A DNA stretch of 27,377 nucleotides. Source: DRLZ01 sp036478815. GTDB lineage: Bacteria; Pseudomonadota; Gammaproteobacteria; Methylococcales; DRLZ01. The position numbers were made by a program, and so were the translations under genes. The stretch's first letter is position 1. Each line of letters starts with the position of its first letter. The notes under the pieces are model-generated. The model did not search any database and had not been told where the DNA came from. It saw only the letters and a program-made list of their open reading frames with translations. Location of the stretch: contig JAZGEP010000218.1 of assembly GCA_036478815.1 (NCBI GenBank), positions 1 to 27,377 on the forward strand. Direction: 5' to 3'. Of this stretch, positions 9,034 to 16,897 are shown one piece after another.

Positions 9034-9318
9034 GCTGAACACTTTGGCGAACTGAATATGGGCTTTGTGATAATCGAGGGAGACTTTAGGTTCGCAGATC
9101 AAAAAAACACTCTACGCAGACACGCTTCAGCTCAGTCTGTTCGAGCAGGAAGTAGGGAAATACATTCGATAGAGGCATGGTTTTGTGCAGCGCAGAAATA
9201 TCAGAAATAGTTATGCAGAGCGCTATACAGGAATCCGACTGATTTTCACTATCTGAAAGGATCGCTAAAAAACACGTCAATCGCCTCATGACTAATTGTT
9301 TTCATTTGCATTTGATAT
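9034..9318. other. Intergenic stretch without a recognised gene
   Basis: Short overlapping open frames on both strands (plus strand 9022-9210, minus strand 9086-9289) show no family motif and no good ribosome site. The sequence may be decayed coding DNA, with a run of seven A at 9102-9108, but nothing firm can be said. Confidence 0.3.
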
Positions 9319-9394
9319 TGGCTCCCCCGGACGGATTCGAACCGCCGACAAGGTGGTTAACAGCCACCTGCTCTACCGGCTGAGCTACAGGGGA
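9319..9394 (-). tRNA. tRNA-Asn (anticodon GTT), CCA encoded
   Basis: This is a 76-base cloverleaf on the minus strand. The acceptor stem starts TCCCCTG and ends with a GGGGGAG-CCA tail; the D-arm has AGCTCAGCCGGTAGAGC; the anticodon arm GGTGGCTGTTAACCACC carries GTT; and the T-loop is GGTTCGAATCC. The 3' CCA is encoded. It differs from Escherichia coli tRNA-Asn at scattered stem positions, and the pairing seen here is sound. No ribosomal RNA or other tRNA is nearby. A plus-strand frame across it is an artefact. Confidence 0.97.
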
Positions 9395-9406
9395 ACAATC
9401 TTATCA

Positions 9407-9435
9407 ATTTTAGGGCAAATACGTTACTTCGTCAA
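9407..9435 (-). promoter_or_regulatory. Sigma70 promoter of tRNA-Asn
   Basis: On the minus strand, TTGACG (9435-9430), exactly 17 bases, then TAAAAT (9412-9407). The -10 ends 12 bases before the mature tRNA 5' end, so transcription would begin only a few bases upstream. This is close to the ideal consensus. Confidence 0.75.
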
Positions 9436-9546
9436 TTATTTAGTTTCGGTTTTGTTACGCGTTAATATTTTGTCCAGCTTATCGAACCGTTAGTCTCCTC
9501 ATTGGTTCAGTTTCAAGAATCGACAACACGATGTGATACTCACATA

Positions 9547-9706
9547 AAAACGCGCATAAAATAACTTAGACAACTGACTTATCTTGTTGTCCGTCTTCGG
9601 TGTTGCCGCAACAGTTACATAGCTCACTATGCGCCTGTTGCGGCGCCTTGAAGACTAACAACAATCCTGCGCCAGTTGTCTAAATTATTTTATGCGCGTT
9701 CCTTAC
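9547..9706 (-). repeat. Palindromic repeat element, B-type, overlapping the leuB 3' end
   Basis: It has inverted ends AACGCGCATAAAATAACTTA and TAAATTATTTTATGCGCGTT, inner arms around GACAACTGACTT and GCGCCAGTTGTC, and the family interior GTCCGTCTTCGGTGTTGC. The right end, read on the minus strand, encodes the last LeuB residues and its stop codon. The element is about 160 bp. Confidence 0.85.
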
Positions 9707-10778
9707 GTAATGCTACTACTACAGCATCACCCATCGCTGATGTGCTGACTGTTTGGGTATTAGGCGATGCGATATCTGCAGTTCGTAGTCCGCTTTTTAA
9801 GGCTTGATCAACAGCCTGTTCGATACTATCTGCCATTTCCGGCTCGTCAAAACTGTAACGTAACATCATGCTTACCGACAAAATTGTTGCCAATGGATTG
9901 GCAATACCTTGCCCGGTGATATCTGGTGCTGAGCCATGAATAGGTTCATACATACCTTTTCCATTGGCATCCAGCGAGGCTGATGGCAACATGCCAATGG
10001 AACCAGTGAGCATGGCTGCGCAATCGGATAGGATGTCTCCGAACATATTGCCGGTCACCATCACGTCAAACTGTTTCGGATTCCTGACCAATTGCATGGC
10101 GGCGTTATCGACATACATATGAGTCAGTTCAATATCAGCATATTCTTTACCAACCTCAATCATCACTTCACGCCACAATTCTGTGCATTCGAGTACATTG
10201 GCTTTATCAACTGAACAAACCCGACGGTTACGTTTTGCGGCAATCTGAAAGGCATTATGCCCAATTCGGCGTACTTCTGATTCTGAGTAAACCAAAGTGT
10301 TATAGCCTTGGCGTTCGCCATTATCCAGAGTTCGTACACCGCGTGGTTCGCCAAAATAAATGCCTCCTGTCAGTTCGCGCAAGATCATGATGTCCAGACC
10401 AGAAACCACTTCTGGTTTCAGAGTTGATGCATCTTCAAGCTCGGGATACAGTAGGGCTGGTCTTAGGTTAGCGTAAAGGTTGAGCTCTGCTCGCAAGCCT
10501 AGAAGTCCTCTTTCAGGTCTTACTGAATAATCCAGCGGTTCCCATTTTGGTCCACCAACAGCACCGAGTAGAATTGAATCGGCATCAGCAGCCAATGTCA
10601 ATGTATCTTCAGGAAGTGGCGACCCAGTAGTATCGTATGCAATACCGCCAACCAGACCATTTTCAAGCTCAACATCAAAACCATAGTTGTCACGCAGGCA
10701 ATCAATGACTTTAATGGCTTCATCGATGATTTCAGGGCCAATGCCATCACCCGGTAAAACTGCTAATTTTTTACTCAT
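9690..10778 (-). CDS. leuB: 3-isopropylmalate dehydrogenase
   Basis: This 362-residue enzyme of leucine biosynthesis oxidises and decarboxylates (2R,3S)-3-isopropylmalate with NAD to 2-oxoisocaproate in the cytosol. Visible signatures are LPGDGIGPEI at the N-terminus, LRELTGGIYFGEPRG near the middle, and the nucleotide-binding IHGSAPDITGQGIANPLAT in the last third. Length is typical. The ATG at 10778 follows GGAGACAAA. The final residues KERA and the TAA stop are read from the terminal inverted repeat of the palindromic element at 9547-9706, so the native C-terminus was probably altered by the insertion. leuC and leuD are not adjacent here, unlike in many gammaproteobacteria. A 12-base palindrome TGATAGCTATCA (10837-10848) lies upstream and could be an operator, but this is untested. 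Confidence 0.97.
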   Translation of the reverse strand: MSKKLAVLPGDGIGPEIIDEAIKVIDCLRDNYGFDVELENGLVGGIAYDTTGSPLPEDTLTLAADADSILLGAVGGPKWEPLDYSVRPERGLLGLRAELNLYANLRPALLYPELEDASTLKPEVVSGLDIMILRELTGGIYFGEPRGVRTLDNGERQGYNTLVYSESEVRRIGHNAFQIAAKRNRRVCSVDKANVLECTELWREVMIEVGKEYADIELTHMYVDNAAMQLVRNPKQFDVMVTGNMFGDILSDCAAMLTGSIGMLPSASLDANGKGMYEPIHGSAPDITGQGIANPLATILSVSMMLRYSFDEPEMADSIEQAVDQALKSGLRTADIASPNTQTVSTSAMGDAVVVALRKERA

Positions 10779-11019
10779 TTTGTCTCCAAAAATCCAGTTA
10801 ATGTGTCAATAGTGGACGGTTACATGCATAACACTTTGATAGCTATCAGCATTGATCAGAACGCACGATTGATTGCAGACCGTTCTGCAAGCTGCGTATT
10901 GTATTTGATGAACTACGAAACTCTTGACCTGTCTATTCTACTGAGCTAGTGGTTCTGCCACAATCTCAATTTTGAACGGTGCTGAAAATTTAAGCTTGAA
11001 TATTCTATATTGATATCTG
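10779..11019. other. leuB upstream region
   Basis: This stretch is non-coding. It holds the leuB ribosome site at its left edge and the palindrome TGATAGCTATCA at 10837-10848. No strong sigma70 pair facing leuB was found. Confidence 0.4.
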
Positions 11020-11180
11020 AGGCAACTCGCAATAAATAATGCACCCATCTTGCTTGTTTTTTTTATCTGTCTTCGGTGTTGCAACTTCGGTTACATAGCC
11101 CACTATGCGCCCTACGTTGCGCCTTGAAGACAGACAAAAATCCTGCGCAATATGGGCATATTATTTATTGCGAGTTGCCT
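11020..11180 (-). repeat. Palindromic repeat element, C-type ends
   Basis: It has perfect outer inverted repeats AGGCAACTCGCAATAAATAA and TTATTTATTGCGAGTTGCCT, followed inward by GCACCCATCTTGC against GCGCAATATGGGC. The interior is the family block (GTCTTCGGTGTTGC...ACATAGCCCACTATGCGCC), shared with the B-type elements, while the ends are different. Just beyond it, TTGCCTGAACTC (11174-11185) is repeated inversely as GAGTTCAGGCAA (11224-11235). Confidence 0.85.
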
Positions 11181-11270
11181 GAACTCTTACAAAAAGTCTC
11201 AATCAAACTAATTATTCACAACGAGTTCAGGCAATTTATCTTAACCTTCATCAAGCAACGAATTGAAATT

Positions 11271-11436
11271 AAGAAACGTGCATGGAATAACTTGAACAAT
11301 GATGGCGCAGGATTTTTGTTGCTGACCAACGCGATCTCAAGAGACGCATAGTGATTCTACGCAACGATTGAGATTGCGTTGGTCAGGAGCAAAAAGACCA
11401 GCCAGAATGTTCAAATTATTTCATGCACGTTCCTAA
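11271..11436 (+). repeat. Palindromic repeat element, B-type ends, long central hairpin
   Basis: Its left end AACGTGCATGGAATAACTTG is answered by CAAATTATTTCATGCACGTT at the right. The centre is a strong hairpin: CTGACCAACGCGATCTCAA pairs with TTGAGATTGCGTTGGTCAG with one G-T type change. A second copy at 21741-21899 keeps the pairing with a different sequence. Confidence 0.85.
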
Positions 11437-11600
11437 GGAGTGAGGATTTAATAACTTCCCGATTTTGACTTGCCTTTTGATCCCACAGAAGCACTCATAA
11501 AATAGTTGCGTAGCCTGCTATGTGCCCATTTTATGAGTGCTCCTGTGAAATCAAAATGCTGTACCAAACTTCGGTAACTTATTAAATCCTCACTCCTAAG
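11434..11600 (-). repeat. Palindromic repeat element, A-type ends, copy 2
   Basis: The reverse complement closely matches 8626-8790 along its whole length. The ends are AAGGAGTGAGGATTTAATAA and TTATTAAATCCTCACTCCT. The inner hairpin pairs CACAGAAGCACTCATAAAAT with ATTTTATGAGTGCTCCTGTG. It abuts the preceding B-type element and ends about 100 bases before the degQ start. Confidence 0.85.
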
Positions 11601-11697
11601 CAATCAATTGCGGACTATTCCTTTGGTTGAATTTTCGTTAAATAGCACACGCACTGAATCGTTATACTCTTTTAAAAACATCACAACAATCCAAATC

Positions 11698-13068
11698 ATG
11701 AAACCACACAAACAACTGATGATCATTCTGCTTTCTTTTAGCTTGTTCTTTGCTTCTAGTTATGCGTTGTCTGGATCCTGGCCAGCTGTCTTTGGAAACG
11801 GCTCACCCACATCATTGGCTCCAATGCTGGAGAATGTCTTGCCTGGCGTGGTTAACATTGCCACATCTGGTTCAGTCGAAGTCAACCAGAACCCAATGTA
11901 TAACGATCCATTCTTTCGTCACTTTTTTGGCACTATTCCTCAGCAGAAAAAACGTACTCAAAGTATTGGTTCGGGAGTCATTATTGATGCAGAAAAAGGC
12001 TATATTGTCACCAATAATCATGTCATTGCTAACGCTGATACAATCTATGTGACCTTGAAAGACAAGCGTAAGCTGAAAGCTGAGCTCATTGGTACTGATC
12101 CAGAAACTGATGTAGCAATCCTCAAAGTCAAACCAGATAATCTTACTGCAATACCACTGGCAAACTCATCTAATCTGCGTGTTGGAGATTTTGTTGTAGC
12201 CATTGGCAACCCATTTGGATTGGGACAAACAGTCACTTCCGGCATTATTAGCGCATTAGGAAGAACAGGGCTGGGCATAGAAGGCTATGAAAACTTTATT
12301 CAGACCGATGCTTCGATCAATCCTGGTAATTCCGGTGGTGCATTGATTAATCTGAATGGTGAATTGATTGGGGTAAATACTGCAATTGTTGGACCTAGCG
12401 GTGGTAATATCGGCATCGGATTTGCGATACCTGCCAATATGGCCAGGCAAGTCATGCAGCAGTTAATTAAACACGGCAGCATTAAACGTGGCTTATTAGG
12501 TGTAGAGGTACAAGACATCACGCCAGAATTGGCAGAAGCACTAAATTTGGATTCGACTGACGGTACGGTGATTTCAGGAGTCACTGAAGGTGGCTCAGCA
12601 GTAGAAGCCGGCATCAAACCAGGTGATGTAGTTATCCGTATCGATGGCAAATCAGTCATTAGTTCGGCATACTTGCGCAATATGATCGGCTTAAAGCGAG
12701 TGGGTGATTATGCAGAAATAGACCTGATTCGTGATGGCCAACCAAAACAATTTAAGGTTGTCATCAAAGCAGCGAAGACGAGCAAGACACGTACAGAAAA
12801 CATCCCGCTACTGAGTGGCGCTGAATTTTCCAAAATTCCACGCAACCACCCTCTTTACCAACGAGTCAATGGTGTAATGATCAAAACCATGGAGCCTGGC
12901 AGTAAAATCTGGCAAGCTGGACTGGAACCAGGGGACATCATTGTTGAAGTAAATCGCGATCCAATTGGGTCGGTCGATCAATTTCTGAGTATCGCTGGAA
13001 AAACACGCGGTGACCTGTTATTACGCATACAACGTGGTAGTCAGTCATTATATGTGGTTTTAAGGTAA
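11698..13068 (+). CDS. degQ: Periplasmic serine endoprotease DegQ/HtrA family
   Basis: It is a 456-residue trypsin-like protease with two PDZ domains that degrades and helps refold misfolded periplasmic proteins. The preferred start is the ATG at 11698, which gives a signal peptide (hydrophobic 7-23, ALSG cleavage area) and the usual family length; a TTG 90 bases upstream would add an unlikely extension. No clear Shine-Dalgarno is present. The catalytic triad is visible: His108 in TNNHVI, Asp138 in DPETDVAILKV, Ser212 in NPGNSGGAL. PDZ1 begins near 263 (RGLLGVEVQDI) and PDZ2 near 370-456. The long Q-rich LA loop of DegP is short here, so DegQ or DegS-like alternatives are considered; two PDZ domains favour DegQ (MucD-like). 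A possible -10 TATACT lies at 11663-11668. Confidence 0.93.
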   Translation: MKPHKQLMIILLSFSLFFASSYALSGSWPAVFGNGSPTSLAPMLENVLPGVVNIATSGSVEVNQNPMYNDPFFRHFFGTIPQQKKRTQSIGSGVIIDAEKGYIVTNNHVIANADTIYVTLKDKRKLKAELIGTDPETDVAILKVKPDNLTAIPLANSSNLRVGDFVVAIGNPFGLGQTVTSGIISALGRTGLGIEGYENFIQTDASINPGNSGGALINLNGELIGVNTAIVGPSGGNIGIGFAIPANMARQVMQQLIKHGSIKRGLLGVEVQDITPELAEALNLDSTDGTVISGVTEGGSAVEAGIKPGDVVIRIDGKSVISSAYLRNMIGLKRVGDYAEIDLIRDGQPKQFKVVIKAAKTSKTRTENIPLLSGAEFSKIPRNHPLYQRVNGVMIKTMEPGSKIWQAGLEPGDIIVEVNRDPIGSVDQFLSIAGKTRGDLLLRIQRGSQSLYVVLR

Positions 13069-13074
13069 AGCTGT

Positions 13075-13199
13075 GGTAACTACTCAGATTGCCCTCTATT
13101 TTGCCCAATCGCTGTCTGGAAAGTGTTCATTTACACTTGTAAACTCCGCGCTTTCGCCTTGCTCTTGGACACAATAGAGGGCAATCTGAGAGCAGCTAC
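13075..13199. repeat. Palindromic element or terminator between degQ and the GGDEF gene
   Basis: A perfect 18-base inverted repeat CTCAGATTGCCCTCTATT (13083-13100) / AATAGAGGGCAATCTGAG (13173-13190) is present. Weaker outer pairing (GTAAC-type against GCAGCTAC) extends it to about 125 bp. It lies between two converging genes and starts a few bases after the degQ stop, so it could end transcription from both sides. There is no T-run, and its design matches the other palindromic elements with unrelated arms. Confidence 0.75.
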
Positions 13200-13324
13200 G
13201 CATGTGCTTAAAGCTACAAAGGTGTCGAAGTTAAAAAGCAAAGTTGTCTGCCTCTTATCAATAACCGTTCACAGTTTTTAGAAGGTCTTTTGAGAGTACA
13301 CATAATTAATTCAGCAACCAAGCT

Positions 13325-14479
13325 TCATCCAGCCTGTTTTTTGTTTGCCTCCGACATGGAAACTATCTCTGAATGAATGTCGGTTAATACACCAGCATAC
13401 TTGACTTGGTTGCGCCCCGCTCGTTTGGCATCTAACAATGCTTGATCTGCTTTCCCTATCAGTGTGCGAGCAATCGTCTCACGTGAACCAGAAAATTCCT
13501 TGGGCTGAAATGTTGCCACTCCAATTGACACAGTGACTTCAATCTTAAGGTTTTCCACAACATCAAACTGCTGACGCTCAACTGATGTACGAATTCTGGA
13601 TGCAACATCGATTGCCATTTGACTGGAAGCCCCGGTCACCACTGCCACAAACTCTTCACCTCCGTAACGTGCCAGAATATCCGCTGTGCGCAGTTGATGA
13701 CGCATGATTTGTGCAATATTTTGAATAACTACATCACCACATTGATGACCATAGTTGTCATTGACCTTTTTGAAAAAATCGATATCAAGAAACAAACAAC
13801 TCAAGCTGTCGCCACTTCGCAGTGAACGATCAATTTCTTCTCTGATGCGCTGGTCAAAATAGCGTCGATTATTAATTCGGGTTAACGGATCAACAAAACT
13901 GGTGCGTTTCAGCAATTCCATACTGATAGCATTTTCAAAACAAACTCCGACAATCAAAGCCAGCCGATCAAGAAATCCGGCGCTCAAACGCGACCCGAAT
14001 CGTTGATTGTCAGTACTACCCAATGCTAGCATGCCGATATACTGCCCACGTCGATACAAGGGCAAAATAGCTAAACTACCAGGTTCAAGTTCAGAATTGG
14101 GATACAGCCAGGAATGCAGATCTTGCTGGTAAGCACCAGCATAAATCTGTCTTGTTTTGCCGAAAAACGATTGTAACGCAGTGTCATCTTCAACAAAGAT
14201 TAAATCTCGTTGTTGATTGATTACAAAACCACCTTCTTCAAGAAAATCTTTAAGTTCACCGTTACTATTGACTAAAACCAGACTAACAGCATCCAGTTCA
14301 AAAGATGACGCGGAGTCATCCAGACAGTAATTAATCAATTCACTGAGAGAAGTTCTGGACAGAAACTCAGTTTCCATCATCTGAAACTGAATCCATTTTT
14401 GGTCATTTATTTGAGTTCGCTTCACGAGCTCATCAATGTGACTATCCAAGATAGCAAGCTCAGTTGTGAAATTATCCAA
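13325..14479 (-). CDS. Diguanylate cyclase with N-terminal GAF/DUF484-like sensor domain
   Basis: A 384-residue cytosolic protein. Residues about 30-190 resemble a GAF/DUF484-type sensory domain; 197-360 form a GGDEF domain. The active-site loop is intact (RYGGEEF, 271-277), and an RxxD inhibitory site (RTAD, 264-267) stands exactly five residues before it. FLDIDFFKKVND (230-241) supplies metal and substrate contacts. It is predicted to make cyclic-di-GMP from two GTP with product feedback. No membrane segments are seen. The start appears to be TTG at 14479, 17 bases after the ligA stop; no in-frame ATG or GTG lies between, and the Shine-Dalgarno (CTGGATA) is weak, so translation may depend on ligA. 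The signal sensed is unknown. Confidence 0.9.
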   Translation of the reverse strand: MDNFTTELAILDSHIDELVKRTQINDQKWIQFQMMETEFLSRTSLSELINYCLDDSASSFELDAVSLVLVNSNGELKDFLEEGGFVINQQRDLIFVEDDTALQSFFGKTRQIYAGAYQQDLHSWLYPNSELEPGSLAILPLYRRGQYIGMLALGSTDNQRFGSRLSAGFLDRLALIVGVCFENAISMELLKRTSFVDPLTRINNRRYFDQRIREEIDRSLRSGDSLSCLFLDIDFFKKVNDNYGHQCGDVVIQNIAQIMRHQLRTADILARYGGEEFVAVVTGASSQMAIDVASRIRTSVERQQFDVVENLKIEVTVSIGVATFQPKEFSGSRETIARTLIGKADQALLDAKRAGRNQVKYAGVLTDIHSEIVSMSEANKKQAG

Positions 14480-14496
14480 AGAAATATCCAGCGTGT

Positions 14497-16533
14497 TTAA
14501 TGAGTATTGGCTCCTAGCATATCAAATAGTTCTTGTTCTGTCAGAATCTGGATTTGTAATTGCTTGGCTTTTGTATATTTTGAACCTGGATTGCTGCCTG
14601 CAACCAAATAATTTGTTTTGTAAGAAACACTTCCAACTACTTTAGCACCTAGATTCTCAAGTTTATTTTTGGCCTGTTCTCGGGTTAGATTTTGCAGTGT
14701 TCCTGTCAACACAAAACGTTGATCTTGCAAAGTTTGAGTTTCAGTATCCAGCGTCACCACATCCCAGTGAATTCCTGCATTCAGTAATTGCTGAACAACT
14801 TCTCTATTATGTGTTTGTTGAAAAAAAACAACAATATGCTGAGCAACGACAGGCCCTATATCATTAATTGTTTCCAGTGTCTCCAGATCACTTTGCATTA
14901 ACATGTCTAATGTCGAAAAGTGTTGGGCTAATCGCTTACCTGTCGTCTCTCCAACTTCACGGATTCCCAATGCGTAGAGGAAACGCGGAAATGTAGTATA
15001 TTTACTGTTATCGATAGATGACAACAATCTAGTTGCCGATTTATGACCGAATCGAGGTAATTGAATGAGTTGTTGCAATTTCAGCTGGTAGAGATCAGCA
15101 ATGGTGCGAATTAGTTTTTCTTCAAGCAATTGGTTAACAATCTTATCACCCAGGCCATCAATATCCATTGCCTTGCGAGATGCAAAATGCTTAATCGCTG
15201 CTTTGCATTGCGCTGGACAATACAAACCGGCACTACAACGAACGATAATCTGATTGTCTTCCTGTTCTAGTTGTGACGCACAAACCGGACACACATCGGG
15301 TGGTTGATAGGGTTGTGCTGTTAATGGTCTTTGTTCAGTGATCACGCGTACTACCTCGGGAATCACATCCCCTGCCCTGCGAATAACCACAGTGTCACCA
15401 ACACGAGTGTCTTTATGCTGCAATTCCTGGAAATTATGCAAAGTTGCATTCGTAACAACGACCCCGCCCACAGTGACAGGATCGAGTCTTGCAACCGGGG
15501 TTAATGCTCCGGTACGACCCACCTGAACATCAATTGCCAGCAGCTGTGTTTGAGCTTGTTCAGCTGGAAATTTACGTGCAATCGCCCAACGCGGTGCTCT
15601 AGAGACAAATCCGAGCTGGTGTTGTAAATCAAATCGGTTGACCTTATAGACAACACCATCAATATCGTAAGGTAACTGTGAACGTTTTGACTCAATTGCT
15701 TGATAGTTGTCCAGACACGCTTGCAGCCCTTGAACCAGGTCGATTTCCTGGCAGACTGGAAATTTCCAACTGGCAAGTAATTGCAACAAGTCGAATTGGG
15801 TTTCAGGCAGGCTTAAATCCGGGAAAACTCCATAGCCGTATGCATAAAACGACAACGGTCGTTTTGCAGTAATGCTTGAATCAAGTTGACGCAAACTGCC
15901 AGCAGCTGCATTTCTGGGATTGGCAAACAGCTTTTCGCCAAGTTGCTCAGCACTTCGATTGAGTGCTAAAAAGCCTTTTTTGGAAATAAACACTTCACCG
16001 CGTACCTCAAACAGGGCTGGAAAATGGTTAGTGTTGATTTGCAATGGAATACATCGAATCGTGCGCACATTTTCGGTAATATCTTCGCCACGAACACCAT
16101 CACCGCGGGTAGCTGCTTGTTTGAGAATTCCATTCTCGTAAATCAGGCTGACGGCCAACCCATCAAGCTTTGGCTCTGCAACAAATTCAAGATCCGTTAA
16201 CTCCAAGCGCCGTTCTGTTCGCTCAACAAATGTACTGATTTCATCATCTGAAAATGCATTATCCAACGATAACATTGGCACTTTATGCGCTATCTGGGAA
16301 AAAGACTCTAAGGGTGTAGCGCCAACGCGTCTGCTTGGTGAGTCTGCTGTCTGTAACCCAGGGAATTGCTGCTCCAATTGTTGCAACTCGCGCAACAACG
16401 CATCATATTCAGAATCTGAGACAACAGGATCATCAAACTGGTAATACTGCAGATTATATTTTTCTATGTCTTGCTTGAGTTGTTTGGCACGCTGTTTATC
16501 GGTAACACCTGGTTTTTGCGATACAAGAGACAT
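14497..16533 (-). CDS. ligA: NAD-dependent DNA ligase
   Basis: A 678-residue essential ligase that seals nicks in replication and repair using NAD. It shows the Ia domain (YYxxDDPVVSDSEYD, about 30-44), the adenylation lysine in EPKLDG (Lys122), the OB-fold region, a zinc finger with Cys415, Cys418, Cys433 and Cys439 (spacing C-x2-C-x14-C-x5-C), helix-hairpin-helix repeats (about 450-590) and a C-terminal BRCT domain (about 600-676). Length is typical. The first ATG is used although no clear Shine-Dalgarno precedes it. The gene lies downstream of zipA as in Pseudomonas-like genomes, but about 360 bases of palindromic elements separate the two, so it may have its own promoter. Confidence 0.97.
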   Translation of the reverse strand: MSLVSQKPGVTDKQRAKQLKQDIEKYNLQYYQFDDPVVSDSEYDALLRELQQLEQQFPGLQTADSPSRRVGATPLESFSQIAHKVPMLSLDNAFSDDEISTFVERTERRLELTDLEFVAEPKLDGLAVSLIYENGILKQAATRGDGVRGEDITENVRTIRCIPLQINTNHFPALFEVRGEVFISKKGFLALNRSAEQLGEKLFANPRNAAAGSLRQLDSSITAKRPLSFYAYGYGVFPDLSLPETQFDLLQLLASWKFPVCQEIDLVQGLQACLDNYQAIESKRSQLPYDIDGVVYKVNRFDLQHQLGFVSRAPRWAIARKFPAEQAQTQLLAIDVQVGRTGALTPVARLDPVTVGGVVVTNATLHNFQELQHKDTRVGDTVVIRRAGDVIPEVVRVITEQRPLTAQPYQPPDVCPVCASQLEQEDNQIIVRCSAGLYCPAQCKAAIKHFASRKAMDIDGLGDKIVNQLLEEKLIRTIADLYQLKLQQLIQLPRFGHKSATRLLSSIDNSKYTTFPRFLYALGIREVGETTGKRLAQHFSTLDMLMQSDLETLETINDIGPVVAQHIVVFFQQTHNREVVQQLLNAGIHWDVVTLDTETQTLQDQRFVLTGTLQNLTREQAKNKLENLGAKVVGSVSYKTNYLVAGSNPGSKYTKAKQLQIQILTEQELFDMLGANTH

Positions 16534-16550
16534 TATTGGGAAACAAAAAA

Positions 16551-16719
16551 TTAGGAATGGGGATTAAATAACTTGTGCATAATTACACAAATCTTTTTTT
16601 GCCAAATCACTGTTAGACTTCAATGCACTGCAATCAGAGCAAAGTGAGCGATGTACCTGTTGTGCAACAGAAGACGGACAAAAAGACACCTCAGAATGCA
16701 CAACTGATTGCATTCCTAT
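16551..16719 (+). repeat. Divergent palindromic repeat element between zipA and ligA
   Basis: Imperfect ends pair AGGAATG...ACTTGTGCATAA on the left with GAATGCACAACTGATTGCATTCCT on the right when the latter is read inversely. The interior carries the family block GCAACAGAAGACGGACAAAA. It is a weaker copy lying next to the better-preserved element at 16729. Confidence 0.6.
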
Positions 16720-16728
16720 TGCTTACAA

Positions 16729-16897
16729 ACGTGCATGGAATAACTTGAACAATTGACGTAGGCCATTTTTGTCAGATTGCTGTTCATATTCAAGGCGCGA
16801 AAACAGGCGCATAGTGAGCTATGTAACTGTTTTCGCAACACCGAAGATGAGCAAAAAGACAAGTCAATTGTTCAAGTTATTCCATGCACGTTCCTTA
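16729..16897 (+). repeat. Palindromic repeat element, B-type, ending at the zipA stop codon
   Basis: It has near-perfect ends ACGTGCATGGAATAACTTGA and TCAAGTTATTCCATGCACGT, followed by ACAATTGAC against GTCAATTGT. The interior GGCGCATAGTGAGCTATGTA and CAACACCGAAGATGAGC is the shared family block. On the minus strand the last two bases of the ZipA TAA stop belong to the element end (AAGGAACG). Confidence 0.88.

Noticed and set aside
9296..9493. 65-codon plus-strand frame (SPGRIRTADKVVNS...)
   Set aside because: It is the antisense of tRNA-Asn, a well-known spurious translation.
11076..11351. 91-codon frame
   Set aside because: It runs across two palindromic elements and their spacer and has no protein-like signature.
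11608..11697. TTG start giving DegQ 30 extra residues
   Set aside because: The extension would bury the signal peptide; the ATG at 11698 gives normal length.
13083..13190. Simple intrinsic terminator between converging genes
   Set aside because: The stem is perfect but the loop is 72 bases and no T-run follows; kept as a palindromic element that might still affect transcript ends.
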